Source of the DNA: Clostridiales bacterium
Lineage (GTDB): Bacteria; Bacillota; Clostridia; Peptostreptococcales; Anaerovoracaceae
DNA: 64,000 nucleotides
Assembly (NCBI GenBank): GCA_015243575.1
Contig: CP042469.1
Span: forward strand, 2,322,929-2,386,928
Direction of reading: 5' to 3'
The notes under the pieces are model-generated. The model was not told where the DNA came from. It did no database searches and saw nothing but the letters and a program-made list of their open reading frames with translations. The position numbers and the translations under genes are program-made. Of the stretch, positions 26,348-34,220 are shown piece by piece. Each line of letters begins with the position of its first letter. Positions within the stretch are counted from its first letter, which is position 1.

Positions 26348-27070
26348 CTAGAGTTCTTGAATCTTAGCGACCTTACTTATCTCAACAGTATTTCCCAAAC
26401 CTAAGACCAAAAGATTATCTTCAAATGCTCTTATTGTAACGTCCAGATAATTATCGTTTGTAAAATCGAAAAAACCTTTTACAATTCCATCTTTGCAGAC
26501 TTGCTCAATCATTACATGCTTATCAAGCAAATAGGTTCTATTTGTCTGCAGGAAAGCATGATCCAGCTGCTGATGCTTTTTATCCTTTAGCTCTTCAATA
26601 TTCGTAATATGATTTTTCCCAAGGGCCCCTACTTTTTGCATGTTTTTATTTTCAATTAAGTAAAAAACAAAATTTGAATCCTGACCGATAATATATGCAT
26701 CATATACGCCATCGTTCCAACCAGAAAGGTCAATATCGCATTTCCTTCCAATTAAATCAGTTATTGTTTCCCCCATGTAATCACGCTGAGCCTGCGATGT
26801 AGTATTTCTTCCAAAAGACTCCATCTGGACCGTTTTTTCATGAAAATCTTCTGTTCCATTGAGACACGGTAGCTTATCATCACTTAATAAATTATCAATG
26901 CTTATATCCAACACACGTGCTATTATTTTCAGATTGTTGATGTCAGGCATCCCTATATCGGACTCCCATTTTGCAACGGCTGAGCGAGATACATTTATTT
27001 TTTCAGCAAACTGCTCCTGTGATAGATTTGATTTTTTTCGCATCATCTTCAAGTTTTCTCCAAACGTCAA
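26348..27070 (-). CDS. XRE-family regulator with a unique C-terminal domain
   Basis: The 240-aa product has an N-terminal Cro/CI HTH (LSQEQFAEKINVSRSAVAKWESDIGMP, about 16-40). Its C-terminal half looks beta-rich (GVYDAYIIGQDSNFVFYLIENK ... VTIRAFEDNLLVLGLG) and I do not recognise it. The second half may sense a ligand or membrane signal. The TTG at 27070 has GGAGG 8 nt upstream. It is monocistronic, and GTAAC-type repeats just upstream of its promoter suggest autoregulation. Confidence 0.82.
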   Translation of the reverse strand: MTFGENLKMMRKKSNLSQEQFAEKINVSRSAVAKWESDIGMPDINNLKIIARVLDISIDNLLSDDKLPCLNGTEDFHEKTVQMESFGRNTTSQAQRDYMGETITDLIGRKCDIDLSGWNDGVYDAYIIGQDSNFVFYLIENKNMQKVGALGKNHITNIEELKDKKHQQLDHAFLQTNRTYLLDKHVMIEQVCKDGIVKGFFDFTNDNYLDVTIRAFEDNLLVLGLGNTVEISKVAKIQEL

Positions 27071-27107
27071 AACAACTGCCTCCTTGTCCTAAATATATTT
27101 TTATTGT

Positions 27108-27172
27108 ATCTTAACCTTTATATGATGGGAAAACAAGAAACCAAATGTAACACAGCTGTTACGTTCCGTAAC
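27108..27172 (-). promoter_or_regulatory. Promoter of the XRE gene with GTAAC inverted repeats upstream
   Basis: A -35 TTGTTT (27131-27136) and a -10 TAAGAT (27108-27113) are spaced by 17 bp. Upstream, GTAACA-CAGC-TGTTAC (27147-27162) and GTTACG-TTC-CGTAAC (27158-27172) form overlapping inverted repeats built from the same GTAAC half-site, a likely regulator site. Confidence 0.6.
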
Positions 27173-27268
27173 ACTAATATATCCCGTACCAAATACCTTA
27201 ATGTTTGGGTATTTCGTGCTGGCTATACTAGGCTTATTTTTCAATTGTATTAAAAAAATCAAAAAATA

Positions 27269-28264
27269 TCACACTACATAAAGGATGGGAACATTTCCAA
27301 GCTTTGCTTCAATTTGCTCTCTTAAAAATGCTTCGCCCTGCTCCCGTAACGGGTTACGATAGCAATACCGCCCTCTTCCCCGTCCGGTCATGAGCTCTTT
27401 GTCATAAAGTTCCACTGCATTGGGAAACGCCTCATTGTTGATGGCACGGTGAACAAAACTATAGGTCATAAAAATAATTTCTATAAAAATCTCTTTTTTT
27501 GCTTTTTCACTAAGCAGCTCTGCCAGCTGTTCGATCAGAATTTTATATTGATCCATCCAGTCATCCACAAGGATTACCGGTGCAATGAGAAGGCCCGTTC
27601 GATATCCCGCATGGCAAAGTTCATTTAGGGCTTTGATCCGATTCTCCAGCGGAGACGTACCAAACTCGATCTTCTGGATGATGCTCTGAGGGTTGACGCT
27701 CATGCGGATCAAGGTCCGCCCTTTATGCTCAAGAGAAAGCAGCGGCTCTACCATATCAAATTTAGTGGGCAGGGTCAAATAGCCTTTTCTGCTTCTTGCA
27801 AATTCCGTAATGGTCCATTCCAAATTTTCGGTCATGGTGTTTTCCAGAACAAGGTCGCTGTTGCTTCCGATCTCAAAGGTCAGATCCTCCTGCGCAGCTG
27901 CGGCTGTTTTCAGCAGCTTCTTCATCATCTGTTCCCTATTCACAAAAAGTCTCATATAGGAGCACTTATTGTAATTGCACACCAGATAACAATACAGGCA
28001 TTTTGCGCTGCATCCAGAGGAAGTATAGGGCACCAAAAAATCTGACACCTTGTGATTGGGAACGTATTTATGAGTCTTTCTGATCCCGATGATCAGATAA
28101 CCCTTCATTCGGTTGAATTCCTTATTGGAATTGGACCGAAGCTCTTCAATATTATTGTGATTTTCTATCTCGATCCAGGATGCATCCTGATATTTGCTCT
28201 TCAAATATCTGCCCAGATCATAATCCAGCGCAGCAGGTTCATAATAAACTCTTTCAGGGAACAA
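27269..28264 (-). CDS. splB: Spore photoproduct lyase (radical SAM)
   Basis: The 331-aa product starts FPERVYYEPAALDYDLG, the typical SplB N-terminus. It carries the radical SAM cluster motif CSAKCLYCY (CxxxCxxC) in VPYTSSGCSAKCLYCYL. The C-terminal half follows the SplB pattern (IRMSVNPQSIIQKIEFGTS). The enzyme repairs the spore photoproduct thymine dimer during germination, so the organism very likely forms spores. I prefer the TTG at 28264, with GGAG 8 nt upstream and agreement with family N-termini. A longer frame from 28327 would add 21 residues not expected in the family. Confidence 0.93.
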   Translation of the reverse strand: MFPERVYYEPAALDYDLGRYLKSKYQDASWIEIENHNNIEELRSNSNKEFNRMKGYLIIGIRKTHKYVPNHKVSDFLVPYTSSGCSAKCLYCYLVCNYNKCSYMRLFVNREQMMKKLLKTAAAAQEDLTFEIGSNSDLVLENTMTENLEWTITEFARSRKGYLTLPTKFDMVEPLLSLEHKGRTLIRMSVNPQSIIQKIEFGTSPLENRIKALNELCHAGYRTGLLIAPVILVDDWMDQYKILIEQLAELLSEKAKKEIFIEIIFMTYSFVHRAINNEAFPNAVELYDKELMTGRGRGRYCYRNPLREQGEAFLREQIEAKLGNVPILYVV

Positions 28265-28459
28265 TTCATCATCTCCAATACATTGGTGAAAAGCCGCGTG
28301 AAACACCACATCGCCTGTGAGTATCAAGAAGCCTTTCCCGTTTTCTTTGCTTACAGGAGTAATTTTCCCCGATATTTTTTAGATTATGAAATCTATATTT
28401 TTTCCTTGGATTCTACCAGCATTCTTATATTCCCACGCTCGTATTAAGCCAAGGGGGCC

Positions 28460-29146
28460 TTATTCTGCCCTCAGCTCTGCCTCCACCATAGCGACAAAAT
28501 CATCCCACCTGCCTTCGCTGAGAAGAATGTCAGGACAGTGCTTTCCCGAGAAATCTTCATGCTTTTTTAAACTTTCAAGGGGAAGATCATACGCTTTTAG
28601 CAGCATTGCCGCGAGCTTTGCTGTGTTTCTCAAGGTTTGTTCATAATCACTTTCGGGATTGATACACATTTCAATTCCGATCCCATTTTGGTTTCCACCG
28701 TCCTGTGCCAATCCGTCCCCCGCATGAAAGGCAATCTCGTTGTCGGGAATATGATAGTAAATCTCTCGATCATCCACTGTATAATGCCAGGACTTTTTCT
28801 GGCTGCCGGCCTTCGTATGAAGATAGTTGTTGTGGGAAGCTGCATCAGCATTTCGCCCCGCATTTCCCGTCTCATGGATCACAATATATTTGATCTTTCT
28901 CTGCTCGCCGGGCCGCTCCATGGTTTTCTCCGGAACGAAGTCCGTGATCACCGGAATGTCTGCAATGGCATTCACCTCAGCCCGCAGCTTGGTAGGCTTA
29001 TTCTCTATGTAGTAGACCGTTCCTCCGATTGCGGCCGCCACCCCAATGATAATTCCTATGACAGCTACGAGGAACATTACTGCTCTTCTTTTATTAATTC
29101 GAAATCTTCTTCTGCGATTTCTCCTGATTCTAATCCCATATCCCAT
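28460..29146 (-). CDS. Membrane-anchored N-acetylmuramoyl-L-alanine amidase (amidase_2 fold)
   Basis: The 228-aa product has an Arg-rich cytoplasmic start, one membrane segment at about 23-48 and an extracytoplasmic amidase domain. Zn-site motifs are IKYIVIHETGN, HYTVDDREIYYHIPDNEIAFHAG and KKHEDFSGKHCPD. It should cut the amide bond between N-acetylmuramic acid and the stem peptide, as in CwlA-type sporulation or growth amidases. The ATG at 29146 has only a weak SD. It follows splB's neighbourhood but the 195-bp gap argues for separate transcription. Confidence 0.88.
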   Translation of the reverse strand: MGYGIRIRRNRRRRFRINKRRAVMFLVAVIGIIIGVAAAIGGTVYYIENKPTKLRAEVNAIADIPVITDFVPEKTMERPGEQRKIKYIVIHETGNAGRNADAASHNNYLHTKAGSQKKSWHYTVDDREIYYHIPDNEIAFHAGDGLAQDGGNQNGIGIEMCINPESDYEQTLRNTAKLAAMLLKAYDLPLESLKKHEDFSGKHCPDILLSEGRWDDFVAMVEAELRAE

Positions 29147-29370
29147 GCTATTTTCCGATCCCCTTTCTCATTATATTATAGCATAGAAAGGGCCAAAAAC
29201 TACCTGCAAGAAAAATCTCAACACCAGTCAAAAAAAACAACTCCCCGCAAGACCCCAACATACGCAGAAAAGCCACCCGAAGATAAACTCCGAACGGCTT
29301 TGCATTGTCTGTTACTTCATATTTTAAGTAGGAAGGAGCCACTGGGATTGCTTAGCTGCTTTCGGCAAAC

Positions 29371-30216
29371 TTAATTTCTGTAGATGAAATTGTCGATGAG
29401 TCTGGTGTTTCCGATGTAAACCGCTGCTGCCACCAGCGCAGGTGCCCGGATCACCTCCACAGGCTTCAAGGTTTGAAGATCTACAATTTCTGCGTAATCC
29501 AGCCGAGCAAGTTTCTCCCCTTGAATCGTATCTCGTATGGCTCGTTCTATTTCATCCGAGGCCCGTACCCCAGCGTCCAGACTTTTTTCCGCCAGCAGCA
29601 ATGCCTCATGCAGTATGTTCGATGCTTTTCTTTCCTCGGGATTTAAGCGGACATTCCGCGAGCTTTTCGCCAAACCATCGGCTTCCCTTACCGTTTCGCA
29701 GGGAACAATCTGAAGGTCAAGATTCAGATCCCGGACCATTCTTTGGATTACTGCAATTTGCTGGGCGTCCTTTTGTCCAAAGTAGGCCCTGTCCGGTTTC
29801 ACAATATTAAACAGCTTCATTACTACAGTGCATACTCCCCGGAAGTGCCCGGGCCGGCTTTTCCCACAGAGGGTTTCAGTCAGCCCATCCATATCTACAA
29901 AGGAACAAAAATCTCTTCCGTACATCTCCTGGCTGTCAGGATGAAAAATCAAATCTGCACCAGCAGAGGCGCAGATTTCCCTATCTCTTTCCAGATCCAC
30001 AGGATAGCTTTCTATATCTTCTTTTTCTCCGAATTGTAAAGGATTGATAAAGATGCTGACAACAACGCGGTCATTTTCACCGTCTGCCCGAAGAATCAGG
30101 CTTTGATGTCCTTCATGCAAGTAGCCCATTGTTGGTACAAATCCGACCGTCAGGCCTTCTGTCCTCCAGGTTCTTACTTGCTCACGAACCTCTTGAATAG
30201 TTTTTACAATTTTCAT
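29371..30216 (-). CDS. panC: Pantothenate synthetase
   Basis: The 281-aa product has FVPTMGYLHEGHQSL with the HIGH-type motif (His34, His37) and the KMSKS-like AKSSRNVRL. It joins pantoate and beta-alanine using ATP in pantothenate/CoA synthesis. Length and motifs are normal and the SD AAGGAGGAAAA is strong. panB and panD are not in the window, so this panC stands apart from the usual panBCD operon. It lies 73 bp downstream of ndk and may be co-transcribed with it. Confidence 0.95.
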   Translation of the reverse strand: MKIVKTIQEVREQVRTWRTEGLTVGFVPTMGYLHEGHQSLILRADGENDRVVVSIFINPLQFGEKEDIESYPVDLERDREICASAGADLIFHPDSQEMYGRDFCSFVDMDGLTETLCGKSRPGHFRGVCTVVMKLFNIVKPDRAYFGQKDAQQIAVIQRMVRDLNLDLQIVPCETVREADGLAKSSRNVRLNPEERKASNILHEALLLAEKSLDAGVRASDEIERAIRDTIQGEKLARLDYAEIVDLQTLKPVEVIRAPALVAAAVYIGNTRLIDNFIYRN

Positions 30217-30289
30217 TTTTCCTCCTTGTGGTGCAGTTTCATGGGAATACCGCCCGTAGAACCAATTTTAACACGTCAAAAGCTCATTT

Positions 30290-30694
30290 TCAACAAACTT
30301 GAAAGAATCGTTTGATCTCAATTTCTGCATTCTCGGGAGAGTCTGCTCCGTGGATCACATTCCGCGTAGTAGATCCAGCAAAGTCTCCCCGGATGGTGCC
30401 GGAAAGCGCATCCTCAAATTTTGTAGCACCGATGAGGGTTCTCATCCCTTTCACCGCATTCTCTCCTTCTACGATCATTGCCCACACCGGCCCCGACATC
30501 ATATAGGACTCCATTTCAGGATAGAACGGCTTATCGGCCACATGGGCGTAATGCTCTCTTAAAACCTCTTTCGTCAGTGTCATGATCTTTATTTCCGCAA
30601 TCCGGTACCCTTTGGCCTCTATCCTCTGAATAATAAGGCCTGCCAGTTTTCTCTCAACAGCATCTGGCTTCAGCATGACATAAGTTCTTTCCAT
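30290..30694 (-). CDS. ndk: Nucleoside diphosphate kinase
   Basis: The 134-aa product has the invariant start ERTYVMLKPDAVERKL, the phosphate-site Arg residues and the active-site His115 in RNVIHGADSPENAE. It transfers the gamma phosphate between NTPs and NDPs through phosphohistidine. Length is typical for short bacterial Ndk. CGGAGGAGATAAG provides a strong SD. Confidence 0.96.
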   Translation of the reverse strand: MERTYVMLKPDAVERKLAGLIIQRIEAKGYRIAEIKIMTLTKEVLREHYAHVADKPFYPEMESYMMSGPVWAMIVEGENAVKGMRTLIGATKFEDALSGTIRGDFAGSTTRNVIHGADSPENAEIEIKRFFQVC

Positions 30695-30828
30695 CTTATC
30701 TCCTCCGTGTGCTTCTTTTTTCTTATGATTCTATTTTAGACTGCCTTTTCAAAAATTATTATAGCCGCTAGAAGGGAGTCTGTCAAAACGGAGCATGGTC
30801 AAAGGAGGAGAACACAGCAAAAGAGTCC

Positions 30829-30861
30829 AAAAGAGCCCGGAGTTCTTTCGAATCTCCGGGC
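30829..30861 (-). terminator. Terminator of the acyl-CoA ligase gene
   Basis: The stem GCCCGGAG/CTCCGGGC (30835-30842 and 30854-30861) is followed on the minus strand by TCTTTTGG. It lies 44 bp after the ligase stop. Confidence 0.75.
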
Positions 30862-30904
30862 TTTACCGCTTCGCTCCTGTGGTTTACGATTGCTTTCCTA
30901 TGGC

Positions 30905-32407
30905 TTACGATTCACTCTTTTCCGTCTGCTCCTTCAGCAATCGTTTCAAAATCTTTCCGGATGCATTCTTCGGAAGGCTTTCTACAAATTCAATATGACG
31001 GGGCAGCTTATATGCCGCCAGTTTCTCTCTCATAAACCGGAAAAGTTCCTTGGAATGGCACTCTTCGCCCTCCTTCAAAACGACGAAGGCTTTGACAAAT
31101 TCTCCTCTGAGTCTATCATCCACACCGATGACAGCAGCTTCCTTCACCTTTGGAAACTCGTAGATCACTTCCTCAACTTCCCTCGGATAGACATTAAGGC
31201 CCGCTACGATAATCATGTCCTTCTTTCTGTCTACAATATAAAGATATCCGTCCTCATCCTTCTTGGCAAGATCACCTGTGTGAAGCCATCCGCCCAGCAG
31301 GGCTGCTTCCGAAGCCTCAGGCTGATTATAATATCCCTTCATGACGTTTTCGCCTCGAACCGCCAGTTCGCCTACCTCGCCTGCTGGAAGCTCCTCATCC
31401 TTCTCATCTACAATTTTGCATTCCTGATAAGGAAGCGGCAGACCGATGGAGCCTTCCTTCTGGATTCCGTCGGGAGGATTAAAGGATACCGCCGGTGACG
31501 CTTCCGTCAATCCATACCCTTCAATAATCGGTAGCTTCATAATATCCCTTGCCTGTCTGTAAATTTCCACGGGAAGCGCTGCGCCTCCGGAAACAGCCAT
31601 ACGGAGCTTGGGGAAGGTAATGTTCTTTTTCCCCGCTTCCAGCAGTACAACATACATTGCAGGGACGCCCATAAATATGGTAATGTCTCCGTTCAGCAAA
31701 ACATCGATGACTTCCTTCGGTTGGAAGGATTCCAAAATCGTAACGGTAGCACCGGAATAAAGAGGCATCAGCACGCAGGCTGTAAAGGCAAAAACATGAA
31801 ACATGGGAAGCACGCACATGTAAATATCGTCCGGTCTGGCGTGCAAACCGATATAGCACTGGTCTGAATTGAAAACCAGGTTCTTGTGCGTCAGCATTGC
31901 GGCCTTCTGCTTTCCTGTGGTGCCGGACGTATAGAGGAAGGTTGAAATCGCACTTTCATCAGAAAGCTCAGAAAGTCCATCTGTCGAAACCGTTTCCAGT
32001 GCGAGATTGAGCTCGTCCCCGAGTACAAGAACCGTCACGCAAAGGGCCTTTTCCAGAACCTCGGGATTAAGCTTTGCCTTCTGCAGGATCACCGGATGAA
32101 TGATCATAAATTTCGCTTCCGAATCCTTAACAATATAGACGATTTCCTCCATAGTCAGCATAAGATTGATGGGAACGATGACCGCACCGTTTCTTACCGT
32201 ACCAAAATAAGAATAAATGAATTCGGGCGAATTGAGGCAGCTCATCACAACCTTATCTCCAGCTTTTAAACCCACGCTCTTCAGATATGCTGCGTAAGCA
32301 AGAACCTTCCGATCGAGTTCGCCATAGCTCACGCTGCTGCCTTTATAATTTAAAGCTATTTTATTTTCATTGAAGTTCTTTTTGTAGATATTTCCGACCA
32401 TAACCAT
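30905..32407 (-). CDS. AMP-forming acyl-CoA ligase (long-chain fatty acid-CoA ligase type)
   Basis: The 500-aa product belongs to the ANL adenylating superfamily. Motifs in order are TFLYTSGTTGKQKAAMLTH (A3 P-loop), IIEGYGLTEASPAV (A5), GWLHTGDLAKKDEDGYLYIVDRKKDMI (A7/A8) and the C-terminal NASGKILKRLL with the catalytic lysine (A10). It should activate a carboxylic acid, probably a fatty acid, to its CoA thioester. The ATG at 32407 is chosen because GGAGG lies 8 nt upstream; the frame from 32446 has no SD. It is monocistronic. Confidence 0.92.
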   Translation of the reverse strand: MVMVGNIYKKNFNENKIALNYKGSSVSYGELDRKVLAYAAYLKSVGLKAGDKVVMSCLNSPEFIYSYFGTVRNGAVIVPINLMLTMEEIVYIVKDSEAKFMIIHPVILQKAKLNPEVLEKALCVTVLVLGDELNLALETVSTDGLSELSDESAISTFLYTSGTTGKQKAAMLTHKNLVFNSDQCYIGLHARPDDIYMCVLPMFHVFAFTACVLMPLYSGATVTILESFQPKEVIDVLLNGDITIFMGVPAMYVVLLEAGKKNITFPKLRMAVSGGAALPVEIYRQARDIMKLPIIEGYGLTEASPAVSFNPPDGIQKEGSIGLPLPYQECKIVDEKDEELPAGEVGELAVRGENVMKGYYNQPEASEAALLGGWLHTGDLAKKDEDGYLYIVDRKKDMIIVAGLNVYPREVEEVIYEFPKVKEAAVIGVDDRLRGEFVKAFVVLKEGEECHSKELFRFMREKLAAYKLPRHIEFVESLPKNASGKILKRLLKEQTEKSES

Positions 32408-32662
32408 GTTCAATTCCTCCAAAAATTTTTCTACTCTTTTTTTCAAACTGTAGATTATCTTTTAGACATTGTACTACATTTTTGTCTCTGGGGGTACTAA
32501 TTTTTTGATTCTTCCGAATACTTGTCCTCATTTTTATAAGAATACGCTTCCATAATTTTCGAAACAAAAAGTTGCCGACCTATGATTCACTGCAAACATT
32601 ATCTGACTCTGCTGAATATTATAAAATCAGCATGAATATAAAAGCCTGCTGTGAGGTGAAAT

Positions 32663-33193
32663 ATGGAGAAATACCAATGGAAGCAAGAGATCGGTGAGAG
32701 CGACTATTTCTGGCAGATAGCCAGCCAGATAGACAGAGGAACTTATGCTCACCTGGGAGAGGGTTCGTCAAGAGCCGTATATGACCTTGGCAACGGCAAG
32801 GTCGTAAAAGCGGCAAAAAATAGCAGAGGCATCGCCCAGAACAATGTAGAGTTCCAAATTGCTCTTGATGATAAATCAGGCTTATTTGCAAAGGTCAGAG
32901 GGATATCGGAGGATTTCCGATATCTGATTATGGATAAGGCGTCGGTCATTGAGGACATCAGTTATGTTTGGGACTATTACAATGTGCGAGGCAATCGGGA
33001 ACTGTTTCAGAAGCTTGGCGGAGTCTCATCCAAATACAATCTCTTGGTCAGAGATTTTGGGCGTGCAGTGAACTGGGGTCAGATCGACGGCAAACCCATC
33101 ATTATCGACTACGGCTTTACCCGTCAGGTACAAAAACGGTACTACAGAGGACGGGGAATGTCAAAACGTCCGACGCGCCGAATCCAGCACTGA
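32663..33193 (+). CDS. Minimal protein-kinase-like protein
   Basis: The 176-aa product has kinase-like landmarks in order: a Gly-rich loop LGEGSSRAVYDLGNGKVVKAA with a possible ATP-binding Lys, a YLIMDKAS hinge and KPIIIDYGFTRQV, resembling the DFG metal-binding motif. The HRD catalytic loop is not evident; VRDFGRAVNWGQIDG sits in that region. It is much smaller than Ser/Thr kinases (about 250 aa). Similar short proteins occur in phages and Firmicutes. The C-terminus is Arg-rich. It is a single gene with an SD GAGGTG; partner and substrate are unknown. Confidence 0.62.
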   Translation: MEKYQWKQEIGESDYFWQIASQIDRGTYAHLGEGSSRAVYDLGNGKVVKAAKNSRGIAQNNVEFQIALDDKSGLFAKVRGISEDFRYLIMDKASVIEDISYVWDYYNVRGNRELFQKLGGVSSKYNLLVRDFGRAVNWGQIDGKPIIIDYGFTRQVQKRYYRGRGMSKRPTRRIQH

Positions 33194-33273
33194 CGGGTCA
33201 GAACAGACACCTCGGGGCCGCAGTGCGTTCTGCACTCTGTATCCCCGGCTCAGTCTCAGGGCTTCCGCAAAAC

Positions 33274-33314
33274 AGCGGCTGCTGATCCTCATCGATTGAG
33301 TTCAGTCAGCCGCT
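33274..33314. other. Hairpin between kinase-like and methyltransferase genes
   Basis: AGCGGCTG/CAGCCGCT arms with a 25-nt loop lie between the convergent genes. No T-run follows on either side, so a terminator role is only possible. Nothing else is seen in the 33194-33383 gap. Confidence 0.4.
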
Positions 33315-33383
33315 ATAATTGGGAAACTCTGTCTTAATGGAGTGTACGCAGATGGTCGTGGAGATTTCTCGATTGGCACATTT

Positions 33384-33941
33384 TTAGATGACTTCAAAAA
33401 CAATGCTGTAAAAATTATCCCCTAGAGAGAAGTCTTCAATGGTTTGAAAGCCATTTTCATTACAGGTTTCCTCCGCTTCTTCCTGAGAAATCCGGTGATC
33501 AGAGGGAGGTCCCATGGGGGTTTGCCCATTATGAAACTCGATCACCAGCAGTTTCCCCTTTTCCTTCAGGACGCGCTTGATTTCCTGAAGCATACCTGGC
33601 TTATCCTCAAGTTCGTGCAGTACCGTTACCATGACCGCCATATCACAAGCACCAGAATCAACAGGAAGAATTTCCGATTCTACTTTCTTAATCTTGAGGT
33701 TTGGAAGCTTATGTTCCTCGGCTCTGCTTTCCAGAAGCTGAATCATCTCATCGGATATCTCCAGTGCATAGACATCACCACTTGTAAGTTTCGCTGCGGG
33801 AAAGGAGAAAATACCGCTCCCTGCGCCGATGTCGCACAGGTTCATGGTCTCCTGGAGACCTGCTTTGATTAATGTTTTTGCAGGGTCAAGCTCTGCAAGT
33901 CTGATCGGATTTTCCAACCGTTTTATCTTATCTGGGTTCAT
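33384..33941 (-). CDS. Class I SAM-dependent methyltransferase
   Basis: The 185-aa product has motif I CDIGAGSGIFSFPAA (about 37-51), the acidic end of strand 2 (YALEISDEM) and a motif resembling post II/IV (CDMAVMVTVLHELEDKPGMLQEIKRVLKEKGKLLVIEFH). This is the UbiE/methyltransf_11 pattern. It should methylate a small molecule with S-adenosylmethionine; substrate unknown. The ATG has AAGGGAAG upstream. It is convergent with the kinase-like gene. Confidence 0.9.
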   Translation of the reverse strand: MNPDKIKRLENPIRLAELDPAKTLIKAGLQETMNLCDIGAGSGIFSFPAAKLTSGDVYALEISDEMIQLLESRAEEHKLPNLKIKKVESEILPVDSGACDMAVMVTVLHELEDKPGMLQEIKRVLKEKGKLLVIEFHNGQTPMGPPSDHRISQEEAEETCNENGFQTIEDFSLGDNFYSIVFEVI

Positions 33942-34220
33942 GTTCTTCCCTTTCCGTTCAAGTCTTTAGAAGCAATAAACCAAATCTTGCTGCCAAATAT
34001 CAGACAGATACTGCGTAATCGATCTATGCTGCAGAAGTTATAATGGTTTCAGATGTTGTAATGATATTCTAGCATAAGAATCCCAGCATTTCTGTGATTT
34101 TATCACCAAGTGGTGCCTTGCGCATATAACGCAGAGGGTCAATCCAGAACTTGTCTGAATCGACCCCCTTTCATGAACAGTAGAAGCTTAAAATATTTCC
34201 TGATCCATCTCTATTTTCTG

